This document shows positions 44,696-56,361 of a DNA stretch of 64,000 nt, one piece after another (position 1 is the stretch's first letter; every line of letters begins with the position of its first letter). A model generated the notes under the pieces. The model searched no databases. It was not told the DNA's origin and worked only from the letters and a program-made list of their open reading frames with translations. The position numbers and the translations under genes were made by a program. This stretch comes from Gonocerus acuteangulatus (lineage: Eukaryota > Arthropoda > Insecta > Hemiptera > Coreidae): the NCBI GenBank assembly GCA_946811695.1, contig OX328126.1:82472467-82536466 (forward strand), in the 5' to 3' direction.

Positions 44696-46930
44696 TGAGA
44701 GAGAGAGAGAGAGATTCGAAGAGAGCATGCCGTTGCTTCACTGACCCAGTTATGACCTTTGCAGTGCCATCCTCCTGGAGTGGGCTCGCCATTAGCAATG
44801 CAGATCCAGGGACTATCTCCGCATCTACCCGCACACGGTATTATATGCTAATCTAGTCCCGCTCTGGACGGTATTGTTCCACAATTCTATTATTTGGACG
44901 AGCATTCTGGGGGGGAGGAACACACTTGTCGTGGGCTATGGGCTGTAAATAGCATTCGATTTGCGGTCAGCTATCTACAAACTTTGGGTTCTGTACAGTT
45001 TTCTTATCTTGATATGCGCTTGATGGGTCTATCAATTGGTGCCATCTCCAGCCAAAATATTGTATTTTGGAATGCTGCTTTGTTTGTAGATAAAAAAAAA
45101 TCAAGTGATCAACAAAAAGAAGTTTAAATCCTTCGCCTTTAATTCTTACATCTGAAGGCTTACAAGTGTGGCTGAATTTTATGTTATTGGATGGGCTAAA
45201 TCCAAAAATGATCGCAAGTTTTGTGCATCACGGTCAGTTATCTTGCAAAACAAAAGGGGCGAGCAAAAAATAATAAAAAAAAATATTTTTATAATCTACG
45301 AACTTAACTTTTTTTTTTTGTCTTCAACACAATGTGCTTAAAAAATTCGACAATTTGTTGTTACACCAATCTTTCTCCCCAACCGCCACTCGCTTCGAAC
45401 CATTCCTGGGAGTGATGTGACTAAATATGAAAGTGAAAAAAAAACAACAAAAAAACTATGCAATTATGTTTGGGAACCTTGCAGCAACTGCCGAATTCGA
45501 GGTTTGCGCCGAAAAACAACACAAGCTGTAGATATTAAAATAGACAGTTCTGCTAAAATAGTAGACGCGATTTCAACATGCAACAATCCATAGGAAACAG
45601 TAAGAAATTCTCATGAGTTTTTTTTTTTTGGGACATAAGCCGAGTAATCGTCCGACTGTGATTAAATTTGGTAAAAAAATATCTTACTTAAAAGATCAAG
45701 TTAGTTCATAAAAAAAATTTCGCCCACCGGAACACTATTTTCCGGCAAATAGTACTTGTCATAATTACTTTTTACGCCAGAACAATACGATGAGAAGAAC
45801 CTACTTTTCTCCTGAAGGAGTCCAACTAGGCAATCTTCGCACCACTCTGCAACAAAATTCAATCTTGATTTGGTCTTCAAAATGTTATAGAATTGTTCTG
45901 ACGAACTAGACGGACACCGAAGTATTGCAAATTATAAATATTTGTTTGGTTCGTCCTCCTGATTTAATAATACTCTTTACCAATTTAAATATGTACCACT
46001 TAGTTGACCTCTTCACCGAGAGGCCGCGGGACAATCGAGACATCATCCCATTGAAAGGTACCCTTGACTATTTCTTTCGAAATGTTGGCAGAAATCGCAG
46101 GAGTGCAGAGACTCCACTTCCTTCGGGCGCGTGTGTGAAATGAAAACAAACATAATCAGTATGCGAACCAGACAGCCCATCCTTGGATTAATATTTATAG
46201 CGTGGGCCATTAGGGTGGAGTCTGCGCACGCGCGGGGGCACGTGCTCTCAGATAAAGCCCCAAAACCCATTGTAATGCCGTCTAAAGGCCGATCCGTATT
46301 TCCATCAGGTTTTGGGTATTAATTAATTATTCCATAAACCTTAAGGTCCTGCCTAACGTGTCCTTTACCCTTAATTAAAGGCATTGCGGCCCTGCATCTT
46401 AAAATCCAGGAAGTCAGCTTTAATGGTGGTCCCTTTGTTTTATACAACCACGCCAAGAATATCCTTAGCTTCAGGATATGCTTGTTCTCAAGTAAATTAT
46501 GGAATAAACAAAGGTAGAGTTTTTGCTTTGTTGCAGTCTTAGCTGGGAAAAAATCAGGTCGGGTGAAAATGAACTATATATTTGCATTATTTCCATCAAA
46601 ATTCATACTTTTAATTATTTATTGGTCGATGTTCCGCTTCACCATTTACTATTTAGGATGTTTTCAGTAGTTACCTTTTAGAAACTAGTAGATTACAGTA
46701 AGGAATATGAATATCTTTTACTGAGTGGGTCCAAAAAGACCCTTACTTCTGCTTCTAATCCGTCGAGCTATCTTGTCCTCTCCAGTATTCTGGTCTGGTT
46801 CAGTACCTGGGCCAATTATTTATAAGATGGAAGGATAAAATTATACAGTGAATTATTACAGATGATAAATCATCAAGAGCATTTCTTAAAGCTATTGTCT
46901 AGGTTGGCAAGTACATCTTGAATTGTCCTA
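43871..46930. other. Long stretch without recognisable gene
   Basis: The only clear item is the (GA)n microsatellite at 44646-44714, described separately. A weak family A-like CGTCCGACTGTGATTAAATT block occurs near 45648, with TTAAAAGATCAAGTTAGTTC near 45688. Short open frames near 44894 and 45925-46322 have no domains. Confidence 0.4.
44636..44714. repeat. (GT)n/(GA)n microsatellite
   Basis: A short (GT)n leads into a (GA)n tract with two single-base interruptions. Overlapping open frames on both strands read as Arg-Glu or Leu-Ser repeats and are not genes. Confidence 0.9.
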
Positions 46931-46964
46931 TTTTGGGTTGGTGAAAAAATAATGTTGGTATTTA

Positions 46965-47200
46965 TATGGTAAATTCGTTGCAGATAGCGAACAACTGTTG
47001 CTTGGTCAACACCAAATTCTCTCGTAATGTCCTGAGTAATGTTTCAAGGGTTTCTTCCAAAGCCCTCAATTTGTCTTTCACCAAAAGCCCTACCGCGACG
47101 TGCCTTTTCTTCGTGATCAAAATCTCCGAGACGAAGTTTTTGGCACCACCGTTGCATTGAACAGTCACTGGTTCTCCTTTCGCCCTAAACCACATGTTAA
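46965..47200 (-). pseudogene. mariner-like transposase N-terminal fragment
   Basis: One minus-strand frame reads WCQKLRLGDFDHEEKARRGR, then after an in-frame stop NITQDITREFGVDQATVVRY. The F..GDFD......RRGRP block and the EFGVDQATVVRYL helix-turn-helix are typical of mariner transposases. The longest unbroken frame here (77 codons) is a different, probably non-functional frame. The stop and the lack of a catalytic domain make it a pseudogene. Confidence 0.65.
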
Positions 47201-47333
47201 GCGCTGAGCCGCACTATGAACATATTGAAAATCTTACTTAGCATGGTGAATTTCCTTACTCATAGAGAATGTAACACAAACTTAACTAATCATTGACGAA
47301 AATCAACATCAATAACTATTGTTACCAACGGCC

Positions 47334-47508
47334 ATTACCACGTTGAAACGCCGGTTCCCGTTGACCACCGAAGTTAAGCAAAGTCAGGCGTGGCCAGAAC
47401 ATAAATGGGTGACCGGTCGCATGCTGTTGGCATTATAAAACGGTGTGAACCAGTGGATAGTCGGTGGTAGGAGTCCAGTTGTTGATACGCCCTGAACGAA
47501 TAAAAATA
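47334..47508 (+). repeat. 5S-rRNA-derived SINE
   Basis: 47334-47431 resembles 5S rRNA throughout: CCAACGGCCATTACCACG, then CACCGAAGTTAAGCAAAGTC, GGTGACCGG and CTGTTGGC. About 20 nt are missing near the 3' side. The body continues past the 5S part to GTTGTTGATACGCCCTGAA and an (A/T)-rich tail. This looks like a diverged form of the GATGTAGATGCGCCGTAA tail of the other SINEs. Flanks AATAACTATTGT and AATAATACATTGT may be an imperfect duplication. The deletion and tail argue against a working 5S gene. Confidence 0.75.
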
Positions 47509-47644
47509 AAATAATACATTGTTTGCTACCTAAGCCCTACAAAATGAATATTCGAAAATTGTGTTTTTGCACCAACCCAATAAAAGAACACAACGTGAAT
47601 TGATCTATATGCACTTGAATTACATGCGCCTCTTACGACGCTTA

Positions 47645-48021
47645 CATTTTGCGCGGTTCTTCCCTCCCTTCATAGAAAGGAATCTCGCTTATGACGCAAT
47701 CCTGGGTTTTGTCTCTGTTTATGTAACTTTTTATTAAATTGCATTTATCAGTAAAATAAGTATTTTAGTAAAACAACTTAAGAATATGTAAAACAGTGTT
47801 AAAGTATTTCCAAGAGGGTAGCCTGAGAAAGAGGATGGAGTAATTTCCGCTTAGGATACTGTCAGTTTCCTGTTGTGACACCTTAAATCTTCCTCCTCTT
47901 TGAGATTTTATGGTTTTCACGAAAGATCAAAACGTACCAATAACTGCTTTTATTCCTTTATTAATGGCACTAAAGATATGAACGGAACCGCGCGTAGATG
48001 TCGCTGTTCCTGTCAGACTTT
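47645..48021 (+). mobile_element. Family A deletion derivative (A11)
   Basis: The 5' end TTTTGCGCGGTTCTTCCCTC has a weakened hairpin, and 3' end GGAACCGCGCGTAGATG a shortened stem-loop (CCTGTCAGACTTTTT). The (TA)n array and most of the body are missing. The middle matches A5 near 25770-25850 (ATTTCCGCTTAGGAYACWGT, then CAGTTTCCTGTTG). Confidence 0.6.
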
Positions 48022-48068
48022 TTATCTATAACATTGTATTTTGTTTTTTATCGATTTTTGAGTTGTCA

Positions 48069-48199
48069 TGGGCGTGTATAGAAAATAATTTTGGGAGCTG
48101 GAAGAATTTCGTGGGGGGCTGAGAGCATTTGGGGGGGGGGGGTATGAAATACTAACAATCTAGAACTTGGAATAGTTAGCCAATTAAAACGCTATTACG
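48069..48199. mobile_element. hAT-type MITE, left part, split by LINE
   Basis: It starts CATGGGCGTGTATAG and matches 26077-26210 (GGGAGCTGGAAGAATTTCG versus GGGAGGGACTGGGAAAATTT; TAGAACTTGGAATAGTT; AAACGCTATTAC). The match stops at ATTACGC, where the LINE begins. The right part resumes at 52317. Confidence 0.65.
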
Positions 48200-48205
48200 C
48201 ACCTG

Positions 48206-51200
48206 TTGGAACAAATTCCTCAGCCTCGGGTTGTCTTGGGAGATCTGAACGCTCACTCCTCGGCTTGGGGGTCCACAAGAAGTGATTCTCGTGGTAATAT
48301 GATTTCCACTCTTTTTCAAGACTCTGAGCTGCATATCCTTAACACTGGACAACCAACATACCTGAGCTCGTCTTACGGGAGCACCTCATCCATAGATGTG
48401 TCTGCATGTTCTTACTCCCTTGTTACAACACTCCATTGGTACATCCTCAGTGACTTATACAACAGTGACCATTTCCCCATCGTTATTACTGTTGGAGATG
48501 TATGTGCCAACCAAACAGATAGGAAAGCAGTTTGGTCACTTAACAGAGCAAATTGGGAAAAATTCAGGAATCTTGCTGTTTGTACCAGCTGGCACCTTGA
48601 AGATGTGGAGATAAATTGCAATACATTAACAAAAGCCATTCAGGATGCAGCTATTAACACCATACCTCAACGGAAAAAGAACTCACAGCCTAAATCTCTG
48701 CCTTGGTTCAACGACCAATGCAGGAAAGCCATTCGTGACCGTAGAAGAGCTTATCGAAAATTCAAGAAGAATATGACAACTTCGTTTTTCATTGAATTCA
48801 AAAGAGTAAGAGCCGTGTCAAGACGAGTCATAAGAGAAGCTAAAGGGCTTTACTGGAAATCTTATGTTTCATCCATTAGTGCGAACACCCCTTCAAGAGA
48901 AGTCTGGCGGAGAATTCGAAACCTTCAAGGCAAAGCAGATGTACCACCGATGGTCCTATGTATAGACGGAAATCTAACTGCTGACGGCTCTAAGATAGCT
49001 GAAACTCTGGCTGAGTCCTTCCGAATTAAAAAAACCGAATTTGATCCTGAATTCCTTGTAAACCAAGTCAAAGCAGAATCTCAGTCGCTGGACTTTGTCC
49101 ATGGCAACAAAGTCGTTGAGTATAATGACCCTTTCACAATGTGGGAGATGGAATTTTCGCTAAGGAAATCGAAAGGCATGTCTCCAGGCCCTGATAACAT
49201 CATATACGATATGCTGCGACACCTGTCTCCCCAAACCAAAAACCATTTGCTACAGCTATACAATCAGGTCTGGCACAGTGGCGTTTTTCCTAGTGCTTGG
49301 AGACTTTCACACATAATTCCCATCCCAAAGGCAAATAAAGACAGAAGGTTCCCTTCTGGATATCGACCCATCTCCTTGGTCAGTTGCCTAAGTAAGGTGT
49401 TGGAGAAAATGGTTAACAAGCGACTTCTGTGGATCCTTGACAAACAAGATCTGCTTTGGAAGGGGCAGTCTGCCTATCGACAGGGTCGATCAACCACGGA
49501 CAATCTGGTGATTTTAGAAAGCGAGCTACAGTATGCCTACATCAACAAGCAGGTCGTGGTTGCAGTTGTGTTCGACATAAAAAACGCCTTTGACTCTGTA
49601 TGGAGGCATGGAATATTACAGATTTTACACAAATGGGGCCTCCAAGGAAACCTGCCTAGGTTCATTCAACAGTTCCTTATGGAAAGACAATTTAGAGTAC
49701 TAGCAAATGGTGTTCTATCCAAGAATGTGAAGACTGAATTTGGTGTGCCGCAAGGTAGTGCCCTTAGCTCCACTTTATTTGCAATCGCCATTGATGGAAT
49801 TAAAACGTGCCTCACAACTAATGTGAAAGGCCTTCTCTACGCTGATGACTTCCTCATTTTCTGTCGGTCAGCGAGTGTTGATTATATCAAGAAAAATCTG
49901 CAGGCGACGATCAATCGGATTCTGCTATGGTGTAAGACGTCAGGGCTGCGCATTTCTGAGGAGAAAACCAAGTGCATTCTCTTCAGCCGTCGACGATCGG
50001 AGCCGCTATGTCCTTCACTGGTGCTGGGAACGCATCAGATTCCATTTGTCGAACAAGTCCGGTTCCTTGGGGTGATCTTTGACAGGCGACTGAACTGGGT
50101 GCCACATGTGAGCGAACTCAGGAGACGGTGCTTTGACCGGTTAAAAATTTTAAAAGTGCTGTGCACGACATCCTGGGGAGCAGATCGTCTCTCGCTGTTG
50201 AAGGTTTACCTAGCAATGGTGTGTAGTAAGATAGACTACGGGAGCATCGTCTACGGCTCAGCCAAGCAACCTGTGCTAGAACTTATTGACACAATTCACT
50301 TCAATGGAATCAGGAGCATAACTGGAGCCTTTCGGAGCACGCCGGTCCTGTCGTTGTGTGCAGAAGCAGGGATTCCTCCGCTGATGTTTAGGAGGCATCG
50401 GCTTGCCGCCAAGTACATATGCAAAATATATGCCTCACCTGACCATCCTTGTTACCCCTACATATTCCGTCCCAAATATTCTGGATTGTTTTATGCTCAC
50501 TCTTCCGCCTCTTTACCTCTTACTTACCGTATGAGATCCATGATAGCCGAACTTGAAGAGTTCCCCTCTTGTCAACAAGATGCGTACATTCCTCCATGGA
50601 AATATAGTAAACCCATTTGTCACTTCTTGACCTTACGGAAAAATGACACAAGCGAGATTGAACTGAGTCTTCGGCTCCATGAGCTTCTGGACAAAATTGA
50701 CAACAAAAGAGTGATGTACACCGACGGGTCACACACTGGTGTTTCCTCCGCATGCGCTTTTATAGATGGGCAAAATGAGTATAAGTTTAGATTGCATTCA
50801 ATCAGTAGTAGTTACTCCGCAGAACTGTTTGCTCTATCAGCGGCTATGTATCATGCGATGACAGTTCCCGAGGCCAACGCAGTTATCTGTACTGACTCCA
50901 AAAGTGCTTTGCTGAACATTCACAACATGTACAGTGACAATCCAGGGATCATCAAACTGTTGCAATATTCCACCATGCTGCGTGATTTAGGCAAAACTGT
51001 GCACCTCGTCTGGACTCCTGGGCACAGAGGACTAAAAGGGAATGAGATGGCAGACAGGGCAGCGTCCTCTGCGCATGACTTGCCAGTCATAACGCCCACC
51101 ACTCTCATGGTAAGCGAGCTTGCCTCCCCGCTACTAAAGACAATTAAACAACGCTGGCAGGAAATGTGGAGCGAAGCTGGATTTAATAAGCTTAAGATGG

Positions 51201-51517
51201 TGAAAAGCGATTGCCTCCCTTGGGCGTCATCGGCTAGATCAAACCGTGGAGAAGAAGTGTTGTTGGCGAGACTCCGGCTTGGTCACACTCGTCTCACGCA
51301 CTCCTACCTCATGTCCAGAACAAACCCACCTCGATGCGCTACCTGTCGGACACTACTCAGTGTACAACATATCCTTGAAGAATGTCGGAAGTATACAATG
51401 GTGTTACGACGGCTTGGAATACCCAGAAAGATGGAAGACGCTCTTGGAAATAATTCGGCAGCAGTCGATAAGCTGCTCAAATTTTTAAAAATAACCGGAC
51501 TTAACCGTCTTGTATAA
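48206..51517 (+). CDS. LINE polyprotein: endonuclease (partial), reverse transcriptase, RNase H, zinc finger
   Basis: It encodes the nicking, reverse transcription and RNA-removal activities of a non-LTR retrotransposon. Numbering from the TTG at 48206: endonuclease end with GDLNAH at 12-17 and SDH at 87-89. The RT has VFDIKNAFDSVW (first Asp 457), GVPQGSALSS and YADD at 545-548. RNase H has D840, E873, D897, H940 and D950. A C-terminal C1044-x2-C1047...H...C zinc motif follows. TTG is not a true start; the frame stays open upstream to the insertion junction, so roughly half the endonuclease is lost. RNase H after RT points to the I/LOA-type part of the jockey-I superfamily, not jockey or R1 proper. 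No stop or frameshift in 1103 codons suggests recent insertion, but without its 5' end the copy cannot move alone. Confidence 0.9.
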   Translation: MEQIPQPRVVLGDLNAHSSAWGSTRSDSRGNMISTLFQDSELHILNTGQPTYLSSSYGSTSSIDVSACSYSLVTTLHWYILSDLYNSDHFPIVITVGDVCANQTDRKAVWSLNRANWEKFRNLAVCTSWHLEDVEINCNTLTKAIQDAAINTIPQRKKNSQPKSLPWFNDQCRKAIRDRRRAYRKFKKNMTTSFFIEFKRVRAVSRRVIREAKGLYWKSYVSSISANTPSREVWRRIRNLQGKADVPPMVLCIDGNLTADGSKIAETLAESFRIKKTEFDPEFLVNQVKAESQSLDFVHGNKVVEYNDPFTMWEMEFSLRKSKGMSPGPDNIIYDMLRHLSPQTKNHLLQLYNQVWHSGVFPSAWRLSHIIPIPKANKDRRFPSGYRPISLVSCLSKVLEKMVNKRLLWILDKQDLLWKGQSAYRQGRSTTDNLVILESELQYAYINKQVVVAVVFDIKNAFDSVWRHGILQILHKWGLQGNLPRFIQQFLMERQFRVLANGVLSKNVKTEFGVPQGSALSSTLFAIAIDGIKTCLTTNVKGLLYADDFLIFCRSASVDYIKKNLQATINRILLWCKTSGLRISEEKTKCILFSRRRSEPLCPSLVLGTHQIPFVEQVRFLGVIFDRRLNWVPHVSELRRRCFDRLKILKVLCTTSWGADRLSLLKVYLAMVCSKIDYGSIVYGSAKQPVLELIDTIHFNGIRSITGAFRSTPVLSLCAEAGIPPLMFRRHRLAAKYICKIYASPDHPCYPYIFRPKYSGLFYAHSSASLPLTYRMRSMIAELEEFPSCQQDAYIPPWKYSKPICHFLTLRKNDTSEIELSLRLHELLDKIDNKRVMYTDGSHTGVSSACAFIDGQNEYKFRLHSISSSYSAELFALSAAMYHAMTVPEANAVICTDSKSALLNIHNMYSDNPGIIKLLQYSTMLRDLGKTVHLVWTPGHRGLKGNEMADRAASSAHDLPVITPTTLMVSELASPLLKTIKQRWQEMWSEAGFNKLKMVKSDCLPWASSARSNRGEEVLLARLRLGHTRLTHSYLMSRTNPPRCATCRTLLSVQHILEECRKYTMVLRRLGIPRKMEDALGNNSAAVDKLLKFLKITGLNRLV

Positions 51518-52200
<683 letters not shown>

Positions 52201-52316
52201 AGAAAGATACTCGGGAGCATGCGGTGGGTGATTCGTGCAGCTGTTTTGCACGGTAGGGCGATGACGACCATGGGGTTCTTTCGCCCAAAAACGGCACAAA
52301 CAAAAAACAAACGCCC

Positions 52317-52415
52317 AATAAAAGCTATTTTTTCTGAACTAAGTGTTCTTAGTTAATTTATGTTTAAGGTTTTTATGATAAATTTTTACCGATTTCGGGG
52401 GGGGGGGGACTCAGC
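52317..52415. mobile_element. hAT-type MITE, right part
   Basis: CAATAAAAGCTATTTTTTCT, then GAACTAAGTG, corresponds to AAAATAAACTATTTTTTATT, then AACTAAGTA, at 26216-26243. The MITE thus continues after the LINE. A G13 run follows at 52398-52410, and the right terminal repeat is not recognisable. Confidence 0.5.
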
Positions 52416-53650
52416 TCATGTGTGTTGTTGGCCAAAATGAGGATATAAAACCATTGGAATTGGACACAATGTGTCAATAAGAACACAAGATTTTGCTACA
52501 GAGGATATGTACAAACCTCTTGGATTTCTATGTTCCCTGTTTGAATTGTAATGAGTGTTCTTCGGCCTTCGAAAATACCTTATGTCGGGTTTCTCTTGTA
52601 CGTTCAAGGAAGCCCTGAATAAAACCTAGAGAAACAAATATTAGGAGACGACTATACAGCGCGATATACGTCCTTCATGCACTAAAGCATAATCCTCAAT
52701 GAATAAGACACTAAGTAAGGTCACCAAGTGTTGGGCAAGGCTGCAAAAGGGATGCCATTGTGAGGGAGAGCTTATACCACCCGTTCCCACGTACCCCTGT
52801 GCTCTATTGGGCAAGCCGACCACCAGCTCATATCTATGTTAATGCAAGCCTAGAGAGAGATAAGATATGTAAGAGATAAGGCTATGAAAGTCCACTGACT
52901 CACATTCACCGATCCGGATCATCTGCATAAGGAGTCGTTCATTCTCTTCCTCTTCAATAACACGCTCCTTTAATGATACATATAACATTCTAGCTCATAT
53001 TATATGCAAGATTGGGTTCGCCATGGAGGATTAGGGTTAAAGATTAGGAGTCAGGAGGAAGTGGTATGGACCCGAAGAAACGCTAACAGTTAGGTCGGAT
53101 AGATTTGATGCAAACTAATTCTAACAGCTAAGAATTATGGGTCTCACCTTTCATATCCTTCTTTGCATATTCTAACCCATAAACCAACTCACAACAACTA
53201 TCTAGGAATAGTTAACCTCCCATATTTTCAACTATTATAATATATAAATGTATAATAGAAATATAAATTATTAACCTTCTCCAAATTAGACGCTCATTTC
53301 ATGTCAAAAAAAGAATACAATGTAACAACACAGTAAGTAATGACCACATTTTCAAGCTACAAATATGTACATTTTGAAAGATAATTAATACCCTACACTG
53401 TTTAACTTTTGCCGCCGAAAGTTGATGGAATTCTACTCTTTTCGAAGGGCCAAAATACTGAAATTTAGGACACTGTAAATTGGTAAACATTCTAGGTGTT
53501 TTAACTTTGTATTGCCTAAAAATTTGTAAGAATTCAGGGATTTATGTTTTTCTAAATTTTATATTTCATATAAATTTTTTTCTCAAAGAAAAAAAACAAC
53601 AACTAGTAAATGAAATAATATAAACAAAATAATTAAAAAAAAAAAAAAAA
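52416..53650. other. Intergenic stretch, no gene seen
   Basis: Short minus-strand frames at 52416-52607, 52641-52823 and 53299-53490 have no recognisable domain. Confidence 0.4.
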
Positions 53651-53654
53651 ATTA

Positions 53655-53765
53655 TGTAACCAATCCATTCGAGATGGCGAACGACTATTGAGTGGTCTAC
53701 ACCAATCTCTCGTAATGTAGCGAATACTTTTGCGCCCAGATTTGTCGAAGCGCCGTAAAAAAAAT
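53655..53765 (-). pseudogene. mariner-like helix-turn-helix fragment
   Basis: The minus strand reads LREIGVDHSIVVRHLEWIGY, resembling the helix-turn-helix of mariner transposases and the fragment at 46965-47200. It is only about 35 residues long and bounded by A-rich sequence. No terminal repeats are seen. GCGCCGTAAAAAAAA at 53749 resembles the SINE tail and could mark a small SINE remnant. Confidence 0.45.
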
Positions 53766-53863
53766 CACTAGACTTTAGATTATCTTTGTTTGATTCGCAG
53801 CAGGCATTTGTAAAAACAAAATGGATATTCAAAATCTGCATTATATTTATTACAAACCGTACG

Positions 53864-53866
<3 letters not shown>

Positions 53867-53906
<40 letters not shown>
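53867..53906. repeat. (TA)n microsatellite
   Basis: A pure (TA)n run of about 40 bp, with no associated family A or B sequence visible. Confidence 0.85.
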
Positions 53907-53909
<3 letters not shown>

Positions 53910-54019
53910 AGGAACATAAATTTATAACATACTTACTAAAGTTTTGGAAACGTTTCATTTTTTTTCCCCCTCAGGGAGTGTCAGCAATGGCTGCCTTCTC
54001 CCCTCTATTCTTCCTTGTG

Positions 54020-54057
<38 letters not shown>

Positions 54058-54199
54058 TTAGCACCGACATCCAGGGTGCAGCGAGGAATTTTACCAGCGA
54101 GCCGTGGGATGATAAAATTCCTGCCGGAGGTTGGGAATCGAACCCACCATCTCCCGCTTATGAATCCAAGGCGCTAGCCATTAGACCACGGGAGACCCC
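54020..54199 (-). repeat. tRNA-headed SINE, tail variant, with 11-bp target duplication
   Basis: TCTTCCTTGTG flanks the insert on both sides (54009-54019 and 54200-54210). On the minus strand it has the GGGGTCTCCCGTGGTCTAAT head with box B GGTTCGATTCCC, and the body to GGATGTCGGTGCTAATA. It then passes via AAAGT into a ~30-nt poly-A. The GATGTAGATGCGCCGT tail of the sister copies is absent, yet a perfect duplication shows it was inserted as such. Confidence 0.8.
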
Positions 54200-54626
54200 T
54201 CTTCCTTGTGTTATATGAGATATGCTTGTGAGATATATATTTACTTATTGTATTATATATAAACATATGTATACAGATTGTAAATATTCAGTGAAAAAAA
54301 AAAAAAAAATTATTCATTTATTTTAAGAGCTTCGCATCTATGCGGAAGAGCCAGTTTTAACGTTCAGTAAAATAATGTTTACTCTTTTTTCTATACAGTT
54401 CTACAGAATATATTTATTTTCATGTATGACGAAAATATTATCAGTATGACCGCAAGCTTATCGAAATGTGGTTCCTTTGAGCTGCCTTGTGGAAGATAGA
54501 TTTTATCTAATCACCTCTTGATCTGTTAGGGTAAACAATTTTTTATGAGCATCTGTCAAACCTGGTAATTATTTTTTTTTCGTATTTTTTGGGACATCAA
54601 TTTTTTCTTTGATATTTATTTATTTA

Positions 54627-54813
54627 GGGGTCTCCCGTGGTCTAATGGCTAGCGCCTTGGATTCATAAGCGGGAGATGGTGGGTTCGATTCCCAACCTCC
54701 GGCAGGAATTTTATCATCCCACGGCTCGCTGGTAAAATTCCTCGCTGCACCCTGGATGTCGGCGCTAATGACCTTGATGTAGATGCGCCGTAAAAAAAAA
54801 GAAAAAAAAAAAA
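54627..54813 (+). repeat. tRNA-headed SINE, full length, with 11-bp target duplication
   Basis: TTATTTATTTA flanks the insert (54616-54626 and 54814-54824). Order: tRNA-like head with GTGGTCTAATGG (box A region) and GGTTCGATTCCC (box B), core with CCCTGGATGTCGGCGCTAAT, tail GATGTAGATGCGCCGT, then A9-G-A12. It lies only ~430 bp from the minus-strand copy at 54020 with nearly the same head and core. Confidence 0.85.
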
Positions 54814-54824
54814 TTATTTATTTA

Positions 54825-56093
54825 AAATTTTTATTTCCCTAAAATTGATTTTTTTTTTGCCGTGTTTAGTCAATGCTAAATACATACAAAAATATTACAT
54901 TATAGACAGAAAATGTCAATATAAAAAATTTCCAAAAATTCAAAATTAATTTTAAGGAAAACCAATAGAAAAATTAAGTAAGACATTATCTGTTAATAAA
55001 AGAACACATCTAAAGGCGCCCATCAAATATTCCTAAACATAACAGACTCATAACTAATTATTTTATTTTTACTAACCGAGCTCTCTTGAGCCTCCTCTAA
55101 AAAATCGGTACTCTGCCATATTTGTAATCTCCTTTGATATCTAGTTTGCAATGTAGCTATGCTCAGTGCAATTTAGGATACTTAGTTCTCTGCAATATAA
55201 TTTATCTGGAAATGAGTTTTTCATTACTGATCCTCAAAAACATATCATAACAAATCCTGAAGGCATAAACCTCTTCCAACAAGCCTCTTAGTATTTAATC
55301 CATTAACGTTAAAAGGTATTTCTAAAGATATTATTATGAGCGTTCCCTTTTTTTTAATATAGACGAAAAATCCTTTATTAGAAAGCTGTGAACAGGGCTG
55401 ATCGGATTTTGGGCGGGAGTTGGGTTGATAATGAAGCGGAAGAAGGCTAAAAAAACAAGAGATAAATCTAGAGATACGGAGGGGCGACCACCCATTATCA
55501 ACTCATTAAAATATTATCCCGGGATGTGAGCGGCGGATGACAGCTGACCACACACTCTGCGCCTGCGCCGTGTCTTACCGCGCCATTTACCCGCCAAAAC
55601 AAGCTGCTTTCTTTGATAACCTATACCTGGTATAAATTTTCATCGTCATTATTTCACCATTATATAATTACTTTTTTTTTTTCTTTTATACCTCAATTTC
55701 TCTTATACTCTCTGTGGATTTATTTTTCAATATAATGTTAGTCGTCGAAGCTCTACGAAAAGCACATAAGAAATAATGCACTTCATAGGTTGTATTAGTA
55801 ATATATACATACGGGAATTAACCTCACTGAACACAGACATATATAGATATACCTACATATATATGTGTGTGTCTTTATGTAAGTACACGAGGGCCCTGAG
55901 GAGCATGTACTATAGAGGTATCTATAGTATAACCATACGGCACACTAGGGAGATAGTGTGGTCAGTACGATGCACCGGCCGCCGGATTTTCCCCGTGGCT
56001 GCCTCGACTGCTAGAGTCATTAGCACCCAAGGTACTCGTTATTAAATTAATTAAAGGCTGGGTTGGCCTAGGGACGGTCAGGGAGGCCGAATA
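54825..56093. other. Intergenic stretch, no gene seen
   Basis: No supported gene. The 89-codon plus-strand frame at 55776-56045 has no domain. Confidence 0.4.
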
Positions 56094-56097
56094 TATA

Positions 56098-56150
<53 letters not shown>

Positions 56151-56241
56151 CGAGGAAAAGGTCAAGTTTGTAGACTTATTTTTATCATCGACAATGAACT
56201 AAACATCTTAAGTTTTATAAGTTTTGTTTTCATGTTATATA

Positions 56242-56329
<88 letters not shown>

Positions 56330-56358
56330 AGTAATCTAAAAAAAAAAAAAAAAAAAGA
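56094..56358. repeat. (TA)n and (ATCT)n microsatellites
   Basis: (TA)n lies at 56094-56147. (ATCT)n at 56243-56270 passes into (TA)n to about 56330, followed by A18. A further (TA)n lies at 56666-56712. Confidence 0.85.
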
Positions 56359-56361
56359 ATT

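Larger units (their letters stand above)
46931..47580 (-). mobile_element. Decayed mariner-type transposon with a 5S SINE inserted
   Basis: The left end TTTTGGGTTGGTGAAAAAA and right end TTTTTGCACCAACCCAA are inverted repeats flanked by TA on both sides, as expected for mariner. The minus strand encodes the N-terminal DNA-binding part of a mariner-like transposase (47200-46965). The catalytic DDD part is missing. The remaining right side is largely taken up by a 5S-derived SINE (47334-47508). Confidence 0.7.

Noticed and set aside
44447..44856. Leu-Ser and Arg-Glu repeat frames
   Set aside because: They read the (GA)n microsatellite.
46962..47195. 77-codon minus-strand frame as a protein
   Set aside because: The mariner-like residues lie in a different frame of the same strand, so this frame is a by-product.
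47334..47431. Functional 5S rRNA gene
   Set aside because: About 20 nt are missing near the 3' side, there is no T-run terminator at the 5S end, and it continues into a SINE body and tail.
53749..53770. SINE tail GCGCCGTAAAAAAAA
   Set aside because: Only about 15 bp match and the upstream sequence is a mariner fragment; noted within that entry but not called as a SINE.
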